64,000 nt of DNA from Acidobacteriaceae bacterium. GTDB lineage: Bacteria > Acidobacteriota > Terriglobia > Terriglobales > Acidobacteriaceae. Made by a program: the position numbers and the translations under genes. The stretch is taken from contig JAPWKG010000026.1 of the NCBI GenBank assembly GCA_028283625.1, forward strand, positions 62,001 to 126,000, written 5' to 3'. Of this stretch, positions 56,600 through 64,000 are shown piece by piece. How positions within the stretch are numbered: the first letter of the stretch is position 1; the number at the start of each line of letters is the position of its first letter. The notes below the pieces were generated by a model. The model was not told the origin of the DNA. It did not search any database and worked only from the letters and a program-made list of their open reading frames with translations.

Positions 56600-57658
56600 A
56601 TGGCTGACACTCGAATCAAGGATGCGGAACCACCCGCGCTGTTGAAGCTTCAGGTCAATGAGCCGCATGCGGTTGCAGGGCATGCTGTTGAAGGCAAAGC
56701 TCCGGCTGCCATCCGCGAATTTCTTAACAAGCGCGGTTCCGGTGCTGCCGGGGACGGGGCGTTTGGCGCTCTGGTTCTGGCCTGTGCGCTGTCGATCCTG
56801 GGCATCGTCGTTCTGATCCTGTTTGTGTTGATACAGCAGTCCAAGCTGTCTCTGCACGCCTTTGGTCTCAAGTTCTTCATTACCTCGGCCTGGGACCCGG
56901 TCATGGGGGATTTCGGAGCGCTGCCGTTCATCTACGGCACGCTGGTGACCTCTTTCCTGGCCCTGTGCATCGCCGTTCCTCTGGCGCTTTGTGTGGCGAT
57001 CTTCATCATGGAGATCTGCCCGAAGCCCCTGCGCGGGCCAGTAGCCTTCCTGACCGAGCTGCTGGCGGCTATTCCGTCGGTTGTGTACGGTCTCTGGGCG
57101 GTCTTCGTGCTCGTGCCGATCATGCGCGACCACCTCGGCCCCTTTCTCGTGAAGTTCTTTGGCTGGACCGGTCTTTTCAGCGGTACCAACTTCGGGGAAG
57201 GTCTGCTGACGGCCAGCATCATTCTTTCCATCATGATCCTGCCGGTCATCTCTTCGATTACGCGTGAGGTGATGGGTGCCGTGCCGGTGAGCCAGAAGGA
57301 AGGCGTTCTGGCGCTCGGTGCGACACGCTGGGAGATGATTCGGATTGCGGTACTGCGCAATGCGCGCGTGGGCATTGTCGGCGGTGTGATTCTCGGCCTG
57401 GGCCGCGCTCTGGGGGAGACGATGGCGGTCACGATGGTGATCGGTAACCATCCGGACATTGCCAAGAGCCTGTTTGCGCCCGGCTACACGCTGGCTTCTG
57501 TCATTGCGAACGAGTTTACGGAGGCCACGGGCGACCTCTACCTTTCAGCGCTGATCGAAATCGGCCTTGCGCTCTTCCTGGTCACCGTGGTGGTCAACAC
57601 GATTGCGCGTCTTCTGGTGTGGTTTGTTACCCGTAACAGCGCCCGGGAGGCACGATGA
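56600..57658 (+). CDS. pstC: Phosphate ABC transporter permease PstC
   Basis: 'FGALPFIYGTLVTSFLALCIAVPLALCVAIFI', 'AAIPSVVYGLWAVFVLVP', 'ALGATRWEMIRIAVL', 'GLGRALGETMAVTMVIGN'. Confidence 0.95.
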   Translation: MADTRIKDAEPPALLKLQVNEPHAVAGHAVEGKAPAAIREFLNKRGSGAAGDGAFGALVLACALSILGIVVLILFVLIQQSKLSLHAFGLKFFITSAWDPVMGDFGALPFIYGTLVTSFLALCIAVPLALCVAIFIMEICPKPLRGPVAFLTELLAAIPSVVYGLWAVFVLVPIMRDHLGPFLVKFFGWTGLFSGTNFGEGLLTASIILSIMILPVISSITREVMGAVPVSQKEGVLALGATRWEMIRIAVLRNARVGIVGGVILGLGRALGETMAVTMVIGNHPDIAKSLFAPGYTLASVIANEFTEATGDLYLSALIEIGLALFLVTVVVNTIARLLVWFVTRNSAREAR

Positions 57659-58536
57659 GCACGAACTCTCAGCTCCGTCCGAACCGCGCCAATGTACTGC
57701 GGCGCTCGGCCTCTAATCATTTGGTCACGGCAATTTCTGTACTGGGAACGCTGCTGGTGCTGGTGCCGCTGATCGCCATTCTGGTGTATCTGGTGTACAA
57801 GGGCGCCAGCTCGCTGAACGTGGCCTTCTTTACGCACACGCCGAAGCCTGTAGGAGAGAGCGGCGGCGGCATGGCGAACTCCATTGTGGGTTCGAGCATT
57901 ATTCTGCTGCTGGCAAGTCTGATCGGAATCCCGGTGGGTATTCTGGGGGGCGTGTACCTGGCCGAGTATGGCGCAGGCAAGACCCTTGGTGCAGGTATCC
58001 GTTTTGTGGCGGACGTGCTGAACGGCGTGCCGTCTATCGTCATGGGCATCGCAGGCTACGCGCTGATCGTGGTGCATCAGCGTCACTTCTCCGCTCTGGC
58101 GGCCGGGGTAACGCTGGCGATCATGATGGTGCCGACGGTGACACGTACGACCGAAGAAATGTTGATGACGGTGCCGCATGCGATTCGCGAAGCGGCTTAC
58201 GGTCTTGGCGTTCCGCGTTGGCGCATGATCCTTTCGATCTCGTTGCGTACGGCGGCTCCAGGCATTATCACCGGCTGCATGCTGGCCTTTGCGCGCGTTG
58301 CGGGAGAAACAGCTCCGCTGTTGTTCACCGCGTTTGGCAGCTCGTTCTGGCCGCATAACCTGAATGAGCCGATGGCCGCGCTGCCCCTGCAGATCTTCGT
58401 CTACGCCATGAGCCCGTATGACGAGTGGCATCGCCTGGCCTGGGCGGGCTCGCTCGTGCTCATCACACTGATTATGGTTTCGGTTGGCCTGGTGCGGTAT
58501 GTCACATCGCGCGGCCGCCTCAAGGGAGGACACTAA
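57655..58536 (+). CDS. pstA: Phosphate ABC transporter permease PstA
   Basis: Start overlaps pstC stop; '[30 protein letters not shown]', '[16 protein letters not shown]', '[16 protein letters not shown]'. Confidence 0.95.
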   Translation: MSTNSQLRPNRANVLRRSASNHLVTAISVLGTLLVLVPLIAILVYLVYKGASSLNVAFFTHTPKPVGESGGGMANSIVGSSIILLLASLIGIPVGILGGVYLAEYGAGKTLGAGIRFVADVLNGVPSIVMGIAGYALIVVHQRHFSALAAGVTLAIMMVPTVTRTTEEMLMTVPHAIREAAYGLGVPRWRMILSISLRTAAPGIITGCMLAFARVAGETAPLLFTAFGSSFWPHNLNEPMAALPLQIFVYAMSPYDEWHRLAWAGSLVLITLIMVSVGLVRYVTSRGRLKGGH

Positions 58537-58538
58537 AC

Positions 58539-59297
58539 GTGGGTGTCGGCATTGAAGTCAAGAATCTGAACGCGTGGTACGGCCAGACGCACACGCTGCG
58601 GGATATCAACCTTACGATTCCTGCGAACTCGGCCACCGCGCTGATCGGTCCTTCCGGTTGCGGTAAGTCCACTTTTGTCCGCTGCCTGAATCGTATGCAC
58701 GAGACCAATCCTTCGGCACGGGTTGAGGGCATGGTCAAGGTCGGCGATATCGATATCTACAATGACGCGGCTCCGGTGGAGATTCGCCGCCGCGTCGGCA
58801 TGGTCTTCCAGCGTCCCAACCCATTCCCGACGATGTCGATCTACGACAACGTCGCAAGCGGCCTCAAGCTGAACGGTTTTCATAACCGCAAGGTGCTTGA
58901 CGAGGTGGTGGAGCGCTCGCTGAAGCAGGCCGCTCTCTGGAACGAGGTCAAGGACGACCTGAAGAAGAAGTCCGGTGCCTCGCTCTCCGGTGGTCAGCAG
59001 CAGCGCCTGTGCATCGCACGCGCGCTGGCGGTGGACCCTGAAGTGCTTTTGATGGACGAGCCCGCGAGTGCGCTCGATCCGGCCTCGACCTCGAAGATCG
59101 AAGACCTGATCTTTGAGCTCAAGGATGAGTACAGCATCGTGATCGTGACGCACAACATGCAGCAGGCTGCGCGCGTGGCGGAGAACACAGGCTTCTTCCT
59201 CAACGGTCAGCTGGTAGAGTTTGCGCCGACCAGCACGATCTTTACCAAGCCACACGACAAGCGCACGGAAGATTACATTACGGGGAGGTTTGGCTGA
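58539..59297 (+). CDS. pstB: Phosphate ABC transporter ATP-binding protein PstB
   Basis: GTG 58539 with upstream aagggagga; Walker A 'GPSGCGKST', '[15 protein letters not shown]', '[33 protein letters not shown]'. Confidence 0.96.
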   Translation: MGVGIEVKNLNAWYGQTHTLRDINLTIPANSATALIGPSGCGKSTFVRCLNRMHETNPSARVEGMVKVGDIDIYNDAAPVEIRRRVGMVFQRPNPFPTMSIYDNVASGLKLNGFHNRKVLDEVVERSLKQAALWNEVKDDLKKKSGASLSGGQQQRLCIARALAVDPEVLLMDEPASALDPASTSKIEDLIFELKDEYSIVIVTHNMQQAARVAENTGFFLNGQLVEFAPTSTIFTKPHDKRTEDYITGRFG

Positions 59298-59971
59298 TGC
59301 GTATCAAGTTCCACCAGAATCTCGATGGTTTGAAAGAGCGTCTTCTGGTAATGGCCGGCCTTGCCGAGCAGGCGATTCAGCGCGCGACCGAAGCGTACCG
59401 CACGCGCGACTTTTCGCTTTGCGACCTGGTGTTTCAGTCCGAGCCGGCGATCAATCGCATGGAGCGAGAGATCGACGAGATGGCCTACGAGCTGCTGGCA
59501 ACTGAGCAGCCGATGGCAATCGATCTGCGCTTTATTCTCGCAGTGATCCGTATCAACGCGGATGTTGAGCGCGTTGGCGATCAGGCGGTCAACATTGCTT
59601 CGCGTGCGGTGGAGATGGGCACGCACTCCAACATCGATCTGCCGGTGGATATTCCCAAGCTGGCTTCGTTGGCGCAGGCGATGGTCCGCAAGTCGTTGCA
59701 ATCGTTTATTGAGGCGGATGCTGAGATGGCACGCTCCGTGTTGACGATGGATGACGAAGTCGATGCGATGAACAAGGCGGCGTACAAGGCGCTGACGGAG
59801 ATGATTCAGGTACAGCCTGAGCTTACGCCGCAGGCACTGAACGTGCTCATCATTGCGCGCAACCTGGAGCGCGTTGGCGACCACGCCACCAACATCGCAG
59901 AAGACGTGATCTTCTGGGTGCAGGGTTCGGATGTTCGTCATAGCGGGCCGATTCCGCGCGACGTTCCGTAG
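59297..59971 (+). CDS. phoU: Phosphate signaling complex protein PhoU
   Basis: Start overlaps pstB stop (TGATG); 'RVGDQAVNIASRAV' and 'LERVGDHATNIAEDVIFWVQG' duplicated PhoU motifs. Confidence 0.95.
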   Translation: MRIKFHQNLDGLKERLLVMAGLAEQAIQRATEAYRTRDFSLCDLVFQSEPAINRMEREIDEMAYELLATEQPMAIDLRFILAVIRINADVERVGDQAVNIASRAVEMGTHSNIDLPVDIPKLASLAQAMVRKSLQSFIEADAEMARSVLTMDDEVDAMNKAAYKALTEMIQVQPELTPQALNVLIIARNLERVGDHATNIAEDVIFWVQGSDVRHSGPIPRDVP

Positions 59972-59994
59972 AAACCGTTTCAGTTTGTGGTTCC

Positions 59995-60025
59995 GATCAG
60001 GCGGGGGATTTTCCCCCGCCTGATC
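59995..60025 (+). terminator. Strong hairpin (terminator-like, no T tract) after phoU
   Basis: Perfect 14-bp inverted repeat gatcaggcggggga-ttt-tcccccgcctgatc. Confidence 0.6.
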
Positions 60026-60042
60026 ATCGTGTGTTCACAAAC
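60021..60042 (+). promoter_or_regulatory. Putative two-unit Pho box upstream of the phosphatase gene
   Basis: TGATCATCGTG|TGTTCACAAAC, 11-bp phased, 20 bp upstream of the ATG at 60062. Confidence 0.55.
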
Positions 60043-60061
60043 GCTCGGCTAGACTGGTCGC

Positions 60062-62038
60062 ATGTTGACCCGTGGTTCTCTTTTTCTTGCGGCGTTTGCT
60101 GCAACGAGTTTTTGTGCGGCGTCGGTGTGTGCGCAGCAGCCCTCCTCTTCTCACCGTAACGTCATCATCTTTGTTGCGGATGGATTGCGACACAACGCTG
60201 TGACCGCGGAAGACATGCCGACGTTTGTGCGCGTACGTACAGAGGGCGTGAACTTTGCCAACAGCCACTCTGTATTCCCGACCTTTACGACGGCCAACGC
60301 TTCTACGATTGCGACCGGTCACGGGTTGGGCGATACCGGCGATTACAGCAATGTGATCTGGCCCGGCACCTGGCTGACGAAGCCTGAGGTCGAGGATGCC
60401 AGCGGCCACCTCATGCCGTTTTTGGAGAACGACGAAGTGCTGGCGAATATGAATGCCAGCTTCGCGGGCAATTATCTTGGGGAAACGACGCTGCTCGATT
60501 ACGCGCGCGCGCATGGATACGATGTGGCTTCGATCGGTAAGCTGGGGCCGACGGCGATCCAGCAAATCGGGTCGCTTGGCTGGAGCCAGGACGGCTATCT
60601 CGACTCGCACGATGCGATCGTGATTGACGATGCGACCGGACATGGCGGCGGTTTTCCTCTTCCGGCGGATGTGCGTGAGCGCATGCAGAAGGCGGGCCTG
60701 ATGCTGGATGCCCCCATGCGCACCAACGGTTATGCGGAGAGCTCGCAGGGCAACAACGGCTTCGTGGGCGATGCGCAGACTCCTGGAACCCTGATGCCGA
60801 ACAAGGTGCAGCAGCAGTGGCTTTCCGAGGTGGCGACCCAGGTTGTGTTGCCGAAGTTTGCTGAGGAGCAGAAGCCGTTCGTGCTGCTCTTCTGGTCGCG
60901 TGATCCGGATGCGACCCAGCATGATGAAGGCGACAGCCTGCAGATGCTGGACCCGGGTATCAACGGACCGAGCGTTAAGCTGGCGCTGCAAAATGCGGAT
61001 CATTCGTTGAAGAGCCTGCTGGACTGGCTGGACGCGCATCCGGCGATCAAGGCCAACACGGATGTTTTGCTGACCTCCGATCATGGCTTTGCCACAATCA
61101 GCCGTCGTGAGCTGGATGCTACGGGCAAGATGACGGGAGAACCGTCGGCTGCGCTGAGCTATGAAGGCAGCAAAGAGCCGGCCGGAACTCTGCCTCCTGC
61201 TTTTCTGGGCATTGATCTCGGCATTCGGCTGCACCTGAACGTTTTCGACTCTGAGAAGCGCCCTGCAGCGGGGAACGGTGTGTATGCGCAGTTGCAGCTT
61301 TCCGGCGAGAAGTCGCAGGCCCCGTTGGGCTCCGTGCTGCTGGCCAGCAAGTCGCACCAGTTGGATGGTCACGATGCCGAGCTGATGATTGCCTCCAACG
61401 GTGGTTCGGATCTGGTGTACGCTCCCACGCACAACACCGAGCTGGTGCGTCAGGCGGTGGCAACGCTGATGCAGCTGGACTATGTCGCTGCCGTTTTCGT
61501 CAATAAGGACTTTTGTCCGACATTGAAGGACTGCCCCGGAGCGTTGCCGCTGGAAGATGTCGGTCTTGCGGGAGCGAGCAAGGTGCCACATCCTGCAGTT
61601 GTCGTTGCCTTCCGCCACTTCAACCGTGTGGCTTCGGATATGTTGACCGGGGTGCAGGTCTCGGATACGAGCCTTCAGGAAGGGCAGGGTATGCACGGTG
61701 GTTTTGGCCGCGACCAGACGCTGAACAACATGGCCGCGATCGGTCCGGACTTCCGCGCGCACTTCGTCGATGACGCCCCTGTGGGCAACATCGATATCGT
61801 GCCGACGCTGGCGCACATCCTTGGCTTCGAGCTGCCGTCAACGGGCAGCCTGAAGGGGCGCGTGGCCAGCGAAGCTCTTGCCAGCGGCAAGGTGGAGCAG
61901 GGCGAACGCAAGCGGATCTACGCTGAGCCGGCTTCAAACGGAATGCGCACGCTGCTGGAGTATCAGGAGCTGGACGGCGTGCGTTACTACGATCGCGGCT
62001 GCCTGGTTGCTTCAGAGAAGATCACAACCTGCGAGTAA
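60062..62038 (+). CDS. Secreted alkaline phosphatase superfamily protein (nucleotide pyrophosphatase/phosphodiesterase or sulfatase-like fold)
   Basis: 658 aa; signal peptide; 'VIIFVADGLRHNAV', 'FPTFTTANASTIATGHGLGDTG', 'LLTSDHGFATI', 'MHGGFGRDQTLNNMAAIGPDF'. Confidence 0.87.
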   Translation: MLTRGSLFLAAFAATSFCAASVCAQQPSSSHRNVIIFVADGLRHNAVTAEDMPTFVRVRTEGVNFANSHSVFPTFTTANASTIATGHGLGDTGDYSNVIWPGTWLTKPEVEDASGHLMPFLENDEVLANMNASFAGNYLGETTLLDYARAHGYDVASIGKLGPTAIQQIGSLGWSQDGYLDSHDAIVIDDATGHGGGFPLPADVRERMQKAGLMLDAPMRTNGYAESSQGNNGFVGDAQTPGTLMPNKVQQQWLSEVATQVVLPKFAEEQKPFVLLFWSRDPDATQHDEGDSLQMLDPGINGPSVKLALQNADHSLKSLLDWLDAHPAIKANTDVLLTSDHGFATISRRELDATGKMTGEPSAALSYEGSKEPAGTLPPAFLGIDLGIRLHLNVFDSEKRPAAGNGVYAQLQLSGEKSQAPLGSVLLASKSHQLDGHDAELMIASNGGSDLVYAPTHNTELVRQAVATLMQLDYVAAVFVNKDFCPTLKDCPGALPLEDVGLAGASKVPHPAVVVAFRHFNRVASDMLTGVQVSDTSLQEGQGMHGGFGRDQTLNNMAAIGPDFRAHFVDDAPVGNIDIVPTLAHILGFELPSTGSLKGRVASEALASGKVEQGERKRIYAEPASNGMRTLLEYQELDGVRYYDRGCLVASEKITTCE

Positions 62039-62071
62039 GCAGCTGGACCGCTGCTTACCAGTGAAAAGAAG

Positions 62072-62135
62072 CGAACGCCGCGTGCGGGCGCAGGAGCGAA
62101 CCGGCTCTTGCGCTCACACGCGGCGGTTCTTTTTT
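62072..62135 (+). terminator. Composite intrinsic terminator
   Basis: cgaacgccgcgtg...cacgcggcggttc with inner gcgcaggagc/gctcttgcgc stem, followed by tttttt. Confidence 0.8.
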
Positions 62136-62154
62136 GCTGCAAACGGTGTGACGG

Positions 62155-62820
62155 CTACTCCTGAGAGGGGCTCGCCGGGTTGGTGGAGAAATGGCGCTCC
62201 AGAAAGAGCCGTGTGAGCTGAACGCGCGTGCGCACGCCTGCCCAGTCGAAGAGCTCCTGCACGATGGCCTTCACGCTGCCTTCGGAGAGGTGCATCTGCT
62301 CAGCGATAGCGCGATTGCTCAGGCCGTCGACGACGCCCTTCAGCGCGAGCTGCTGACGCCGGGTGAGAGGGCGGTTGCCGATCCGCGTGGTGGGCTCAGG
62401 CAGAATCGGAGAAGAAGTCGTGGGTGAAGGCTCGATCTGCAGCTCTTTGCTGACGAAGACCTGGCGGATGGCATCCACCAGCTGTTGCGGCTTGCTGTCT
62501 TTGCGCAGAATCCCCGCTGCTCCGGCATCTACGGCTGCACGGATAGCGTGCGCGGGCATGCCGGCGGTTACGAGCAGAACCTGAGGCTTCACCTCGAGAC
62601 TTCCCAGCAGAGCAAACAGCGAGATGCCGAGCTCGGTATCGAGATCGTAGTCCAGCAGAATGATCTCCGGCTGTTGCTGGCTGAGGATGGTCATCGCTTC
62701 TTCGAGCGAGGAAGCCTGTCCCACAACATGCAGCCCTTCCTCTCCGTTGAGCAGGCGCGCCATGCCTTCGCGGAAGAGTTCATGGTCGTCGATGAGCAGA
62801 ATGCCGATAGGCGCGGTCAT
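62155..62820 (-). CDS. NarL/FixJ-family response regulator with LuxR-type HTH
   Basis: 'ILLIDDHELFREGMARLL', 'ILLDYDLDTELGISLF', C-terminal 'LTRRQQLALKGVVDGLSNRAIAEQMHLSEGSVKAIVQELFDWAGVRTRVQL'. Confidence 0.9.
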   Translation of the reverse strand: MTAPIGILLIDDHELFREGMARLLNGEEGLHVVGQASSLEEAMTILSQQQPEIILLDYDLDTELGISLFALLGSLEVKPQVLLVTAGMPAHAIRAAVDAGAAGILRKDSKPQQLVDAIRQVFVSKELQIEPSPTTSSPILPEPTTRIGNRPLTRRQQLALKGVVDGLSNRAIAEQMHLSEGSVKAIVQELFDWAGVRTRVQLTRLFLERHFSTNPASPSQE

Positions 62821-64000
62821 AGAAGTGGTTCCTTGCTGGGGGCCTCAGGCAGGGAGAGGAGAAAGCGAGCTCCGTTCTCGATCGGCTGATAGATAAGATT
62901 GCCCCCGCTGGAGCGAGCAAACGCCCGGGAAAGATAGAGCCCGAGCCCGTGATGGTGAGCTCCGGTTTGAAAGGGGCGGAAGAGGCGCGCCGGGTGCGGC
63001 ACACCGCCTCCGTTATCCTCTACCGCAATATAGAGACTGCCGTGGTGATGTGTGGCGGTAAGGCGCAGGCGCGGCTGCTCCACATGGGCGAGCGCGCGCA
63101 GGCTGTTGTTCACGAGATTGAGCAGAATCTGCATGAGCTGCGAGCGCTCCCCGAGCGCTTTGGGTAAGGAGGCTTCCCAAAGGCCCTCATACGCGATGCC
63201 GGCCTGCTGCAGTAATGGTGTAATGACGATCTGCAGCTCTTCGAGAACAGGGGTAATCTCCAGCTCCGAGGGAGCGGTGCCGCCTTCCAGATCCATGTCG
63301 ACGACCGACTCCAGCGCCTCTACCAGTCCGCCCATGGCTTCGAAGTCTTTGTTCTGGTCCAGAAGGTTGGTGCGCTTCAGGTTGTGGTGAACAACGGCGA
63401 TGGCGGTGGAGATGTTGCGGATCTCGTGGCTGATGGCGCTGGCAACAAGCCGTGTCCCGCTCATGACCTGGCGCAGGCTCGCTTCTTCCTGGCGGCGGAA
63501 ACCTTCTGAGGTGTCGAAGACGATGGCAGTAAGCCGCGCGCCCGCTTTGGTGCCGTAAATGGAGAAGCTGATGTCGGCAAGGAAGCTCTGGCCGTTGGAG
63601 CGTATGCCGTGGGACTGGATCATGGCATACGGCTTGGGGTCGATCTCAGGGTGCTGCAGAAAGCGCGAGAGCGCAGGCAGGTAGTTGTGGATGCGCGGTG
63701 GGAGGGCTCCGGGTTGGGTGGAGAAGCCGAGCAGCTGGCGGGCAGCCTCGTTGCAGGTCAGAATCTGGCCTGTAATGTCGGTGGTGAGAATCGCCGCGGG
63801 GCTGGTTTCAATCAGTGCTTCGAGCTGCCGCTCGGTATCGTCCAGGGCATCGCGCTGTGTTTCGATCTCATGAATGTGCAGCAGGGTCAGGAGTTTATTG
63901 CGCTGCACGGTTTGCGCATGGAAGCCCGTGGTGAGAAAAGCTGTGAGGTACACCAGCAGGCGGGAGGTGCCGTCAATGACCGTCACGGGGAATTCGTCGT
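62817..64000 (-). CDS. PAS-domain sensor histidine kinase (5' end beyond window)
   Basis: Frame is open to the window edge (DEFPVTVIDG...); PAS 'LIETSPAAILTTDITGQILTCNEAARQLLGF', 'AISHEIRN' H-box, 'NNSLRALAHV' N-box, 'GLGLYLSRAFARSSGG' G-box; overlaps response regulator start. Confidence 0.9.
   Translation of the reverse strand, partial: DEFPVTVIDGTSRLLVYLTAFLTTGFHAQTVQRNKLLTLLHIHEIETQRDALDDTERQLEALIETSPAAILTTDITGQILTCNEAARQLLGFSTQPGALPPRIHNYLPALSRFLQHPEIDPKPYAMIQSHGIRSNGQSFLADISFSIYGTKAGARLTAIVFDTSEGFRRQEEASLRQVMSGTRLVASAISHEIRNISTAIAVVHHNLKRTNLLDQNKDFEAMGGLVEALESVVDMDLEGGTAPSELEITPVLEELQIVITPLLQQAGIAYEGLWEASLPKALGERSQLMQILLNLVNNSLRALAHVEQPRLRLTATHHHGSLYIAVEDNGGGVPHPARLFRPFQTGAHHHGLGLYLSRAFARSSGGNLIYQPIENGARFLLSLPEAPSKEPLL

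Noticed and set aside
60035-61816. 593-aa minus-strand ORF opposite the phosphatase-type enzyme
   Set aside because: Arg/His/Gln-rich shadow ORF with no recognised family.

Overview
GC-rich, densely coding chromosomal window, most consistent with an Acidobacteriota (Terriglobia/Acidobacteriaceae-like) genome, judging by several Oar-like TonB-dependent receptors (TBDTs), a TolB-propeller winged-helix regulator and the gene style. This taxonomic call is inference. No tRNA, rRNA, CRISPR or transposase was recognised. Main blocks: (1) DUF167/YggU tail, TBDT and Tat-exported metallophosphoesterase; (2) recG diverging from a cell-shape cluster mreC-mreD-mrdA(PBP2)-rodA followed by a giant RNase E/G whose S1 domain is split by a ~675-aa charged insert; (3) SulP transporter, Rieske oxygenase, DMT protein, DtxR/MntR-type regulator, NHL-type lipoprotein, trxB; (4) a secreted Ig-like protein that looks like a matrixin-family pseudoprotease; (5) a probable alpha-glucan utilisation locus (MFS sugar permease, GH31, membrane-tethered regulator, TBDT, GH13, manA); (6) a translationally coupled pyrD-E-F-C-B cluster; (7) APC permease and a third TBDT; (8) a complete Pho locus (phoB-phoR-porin-pstSCAB-phoU-alkaline phosphatase-type enzyme) with 11-bp-phased repeats that look like Pho boxes, including a six-unit array before the porin gene; (9) a NarL-type response regulator and PAS histidine kinase truncated by the window edge. 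The strongest leads are the RNase E/G insert with its repeated LPGE[S/T]L motif, the six-unit Pho-box-like array, and the histidine-less matrixin-like protein. All family names come from reading the translations; no database search was run.
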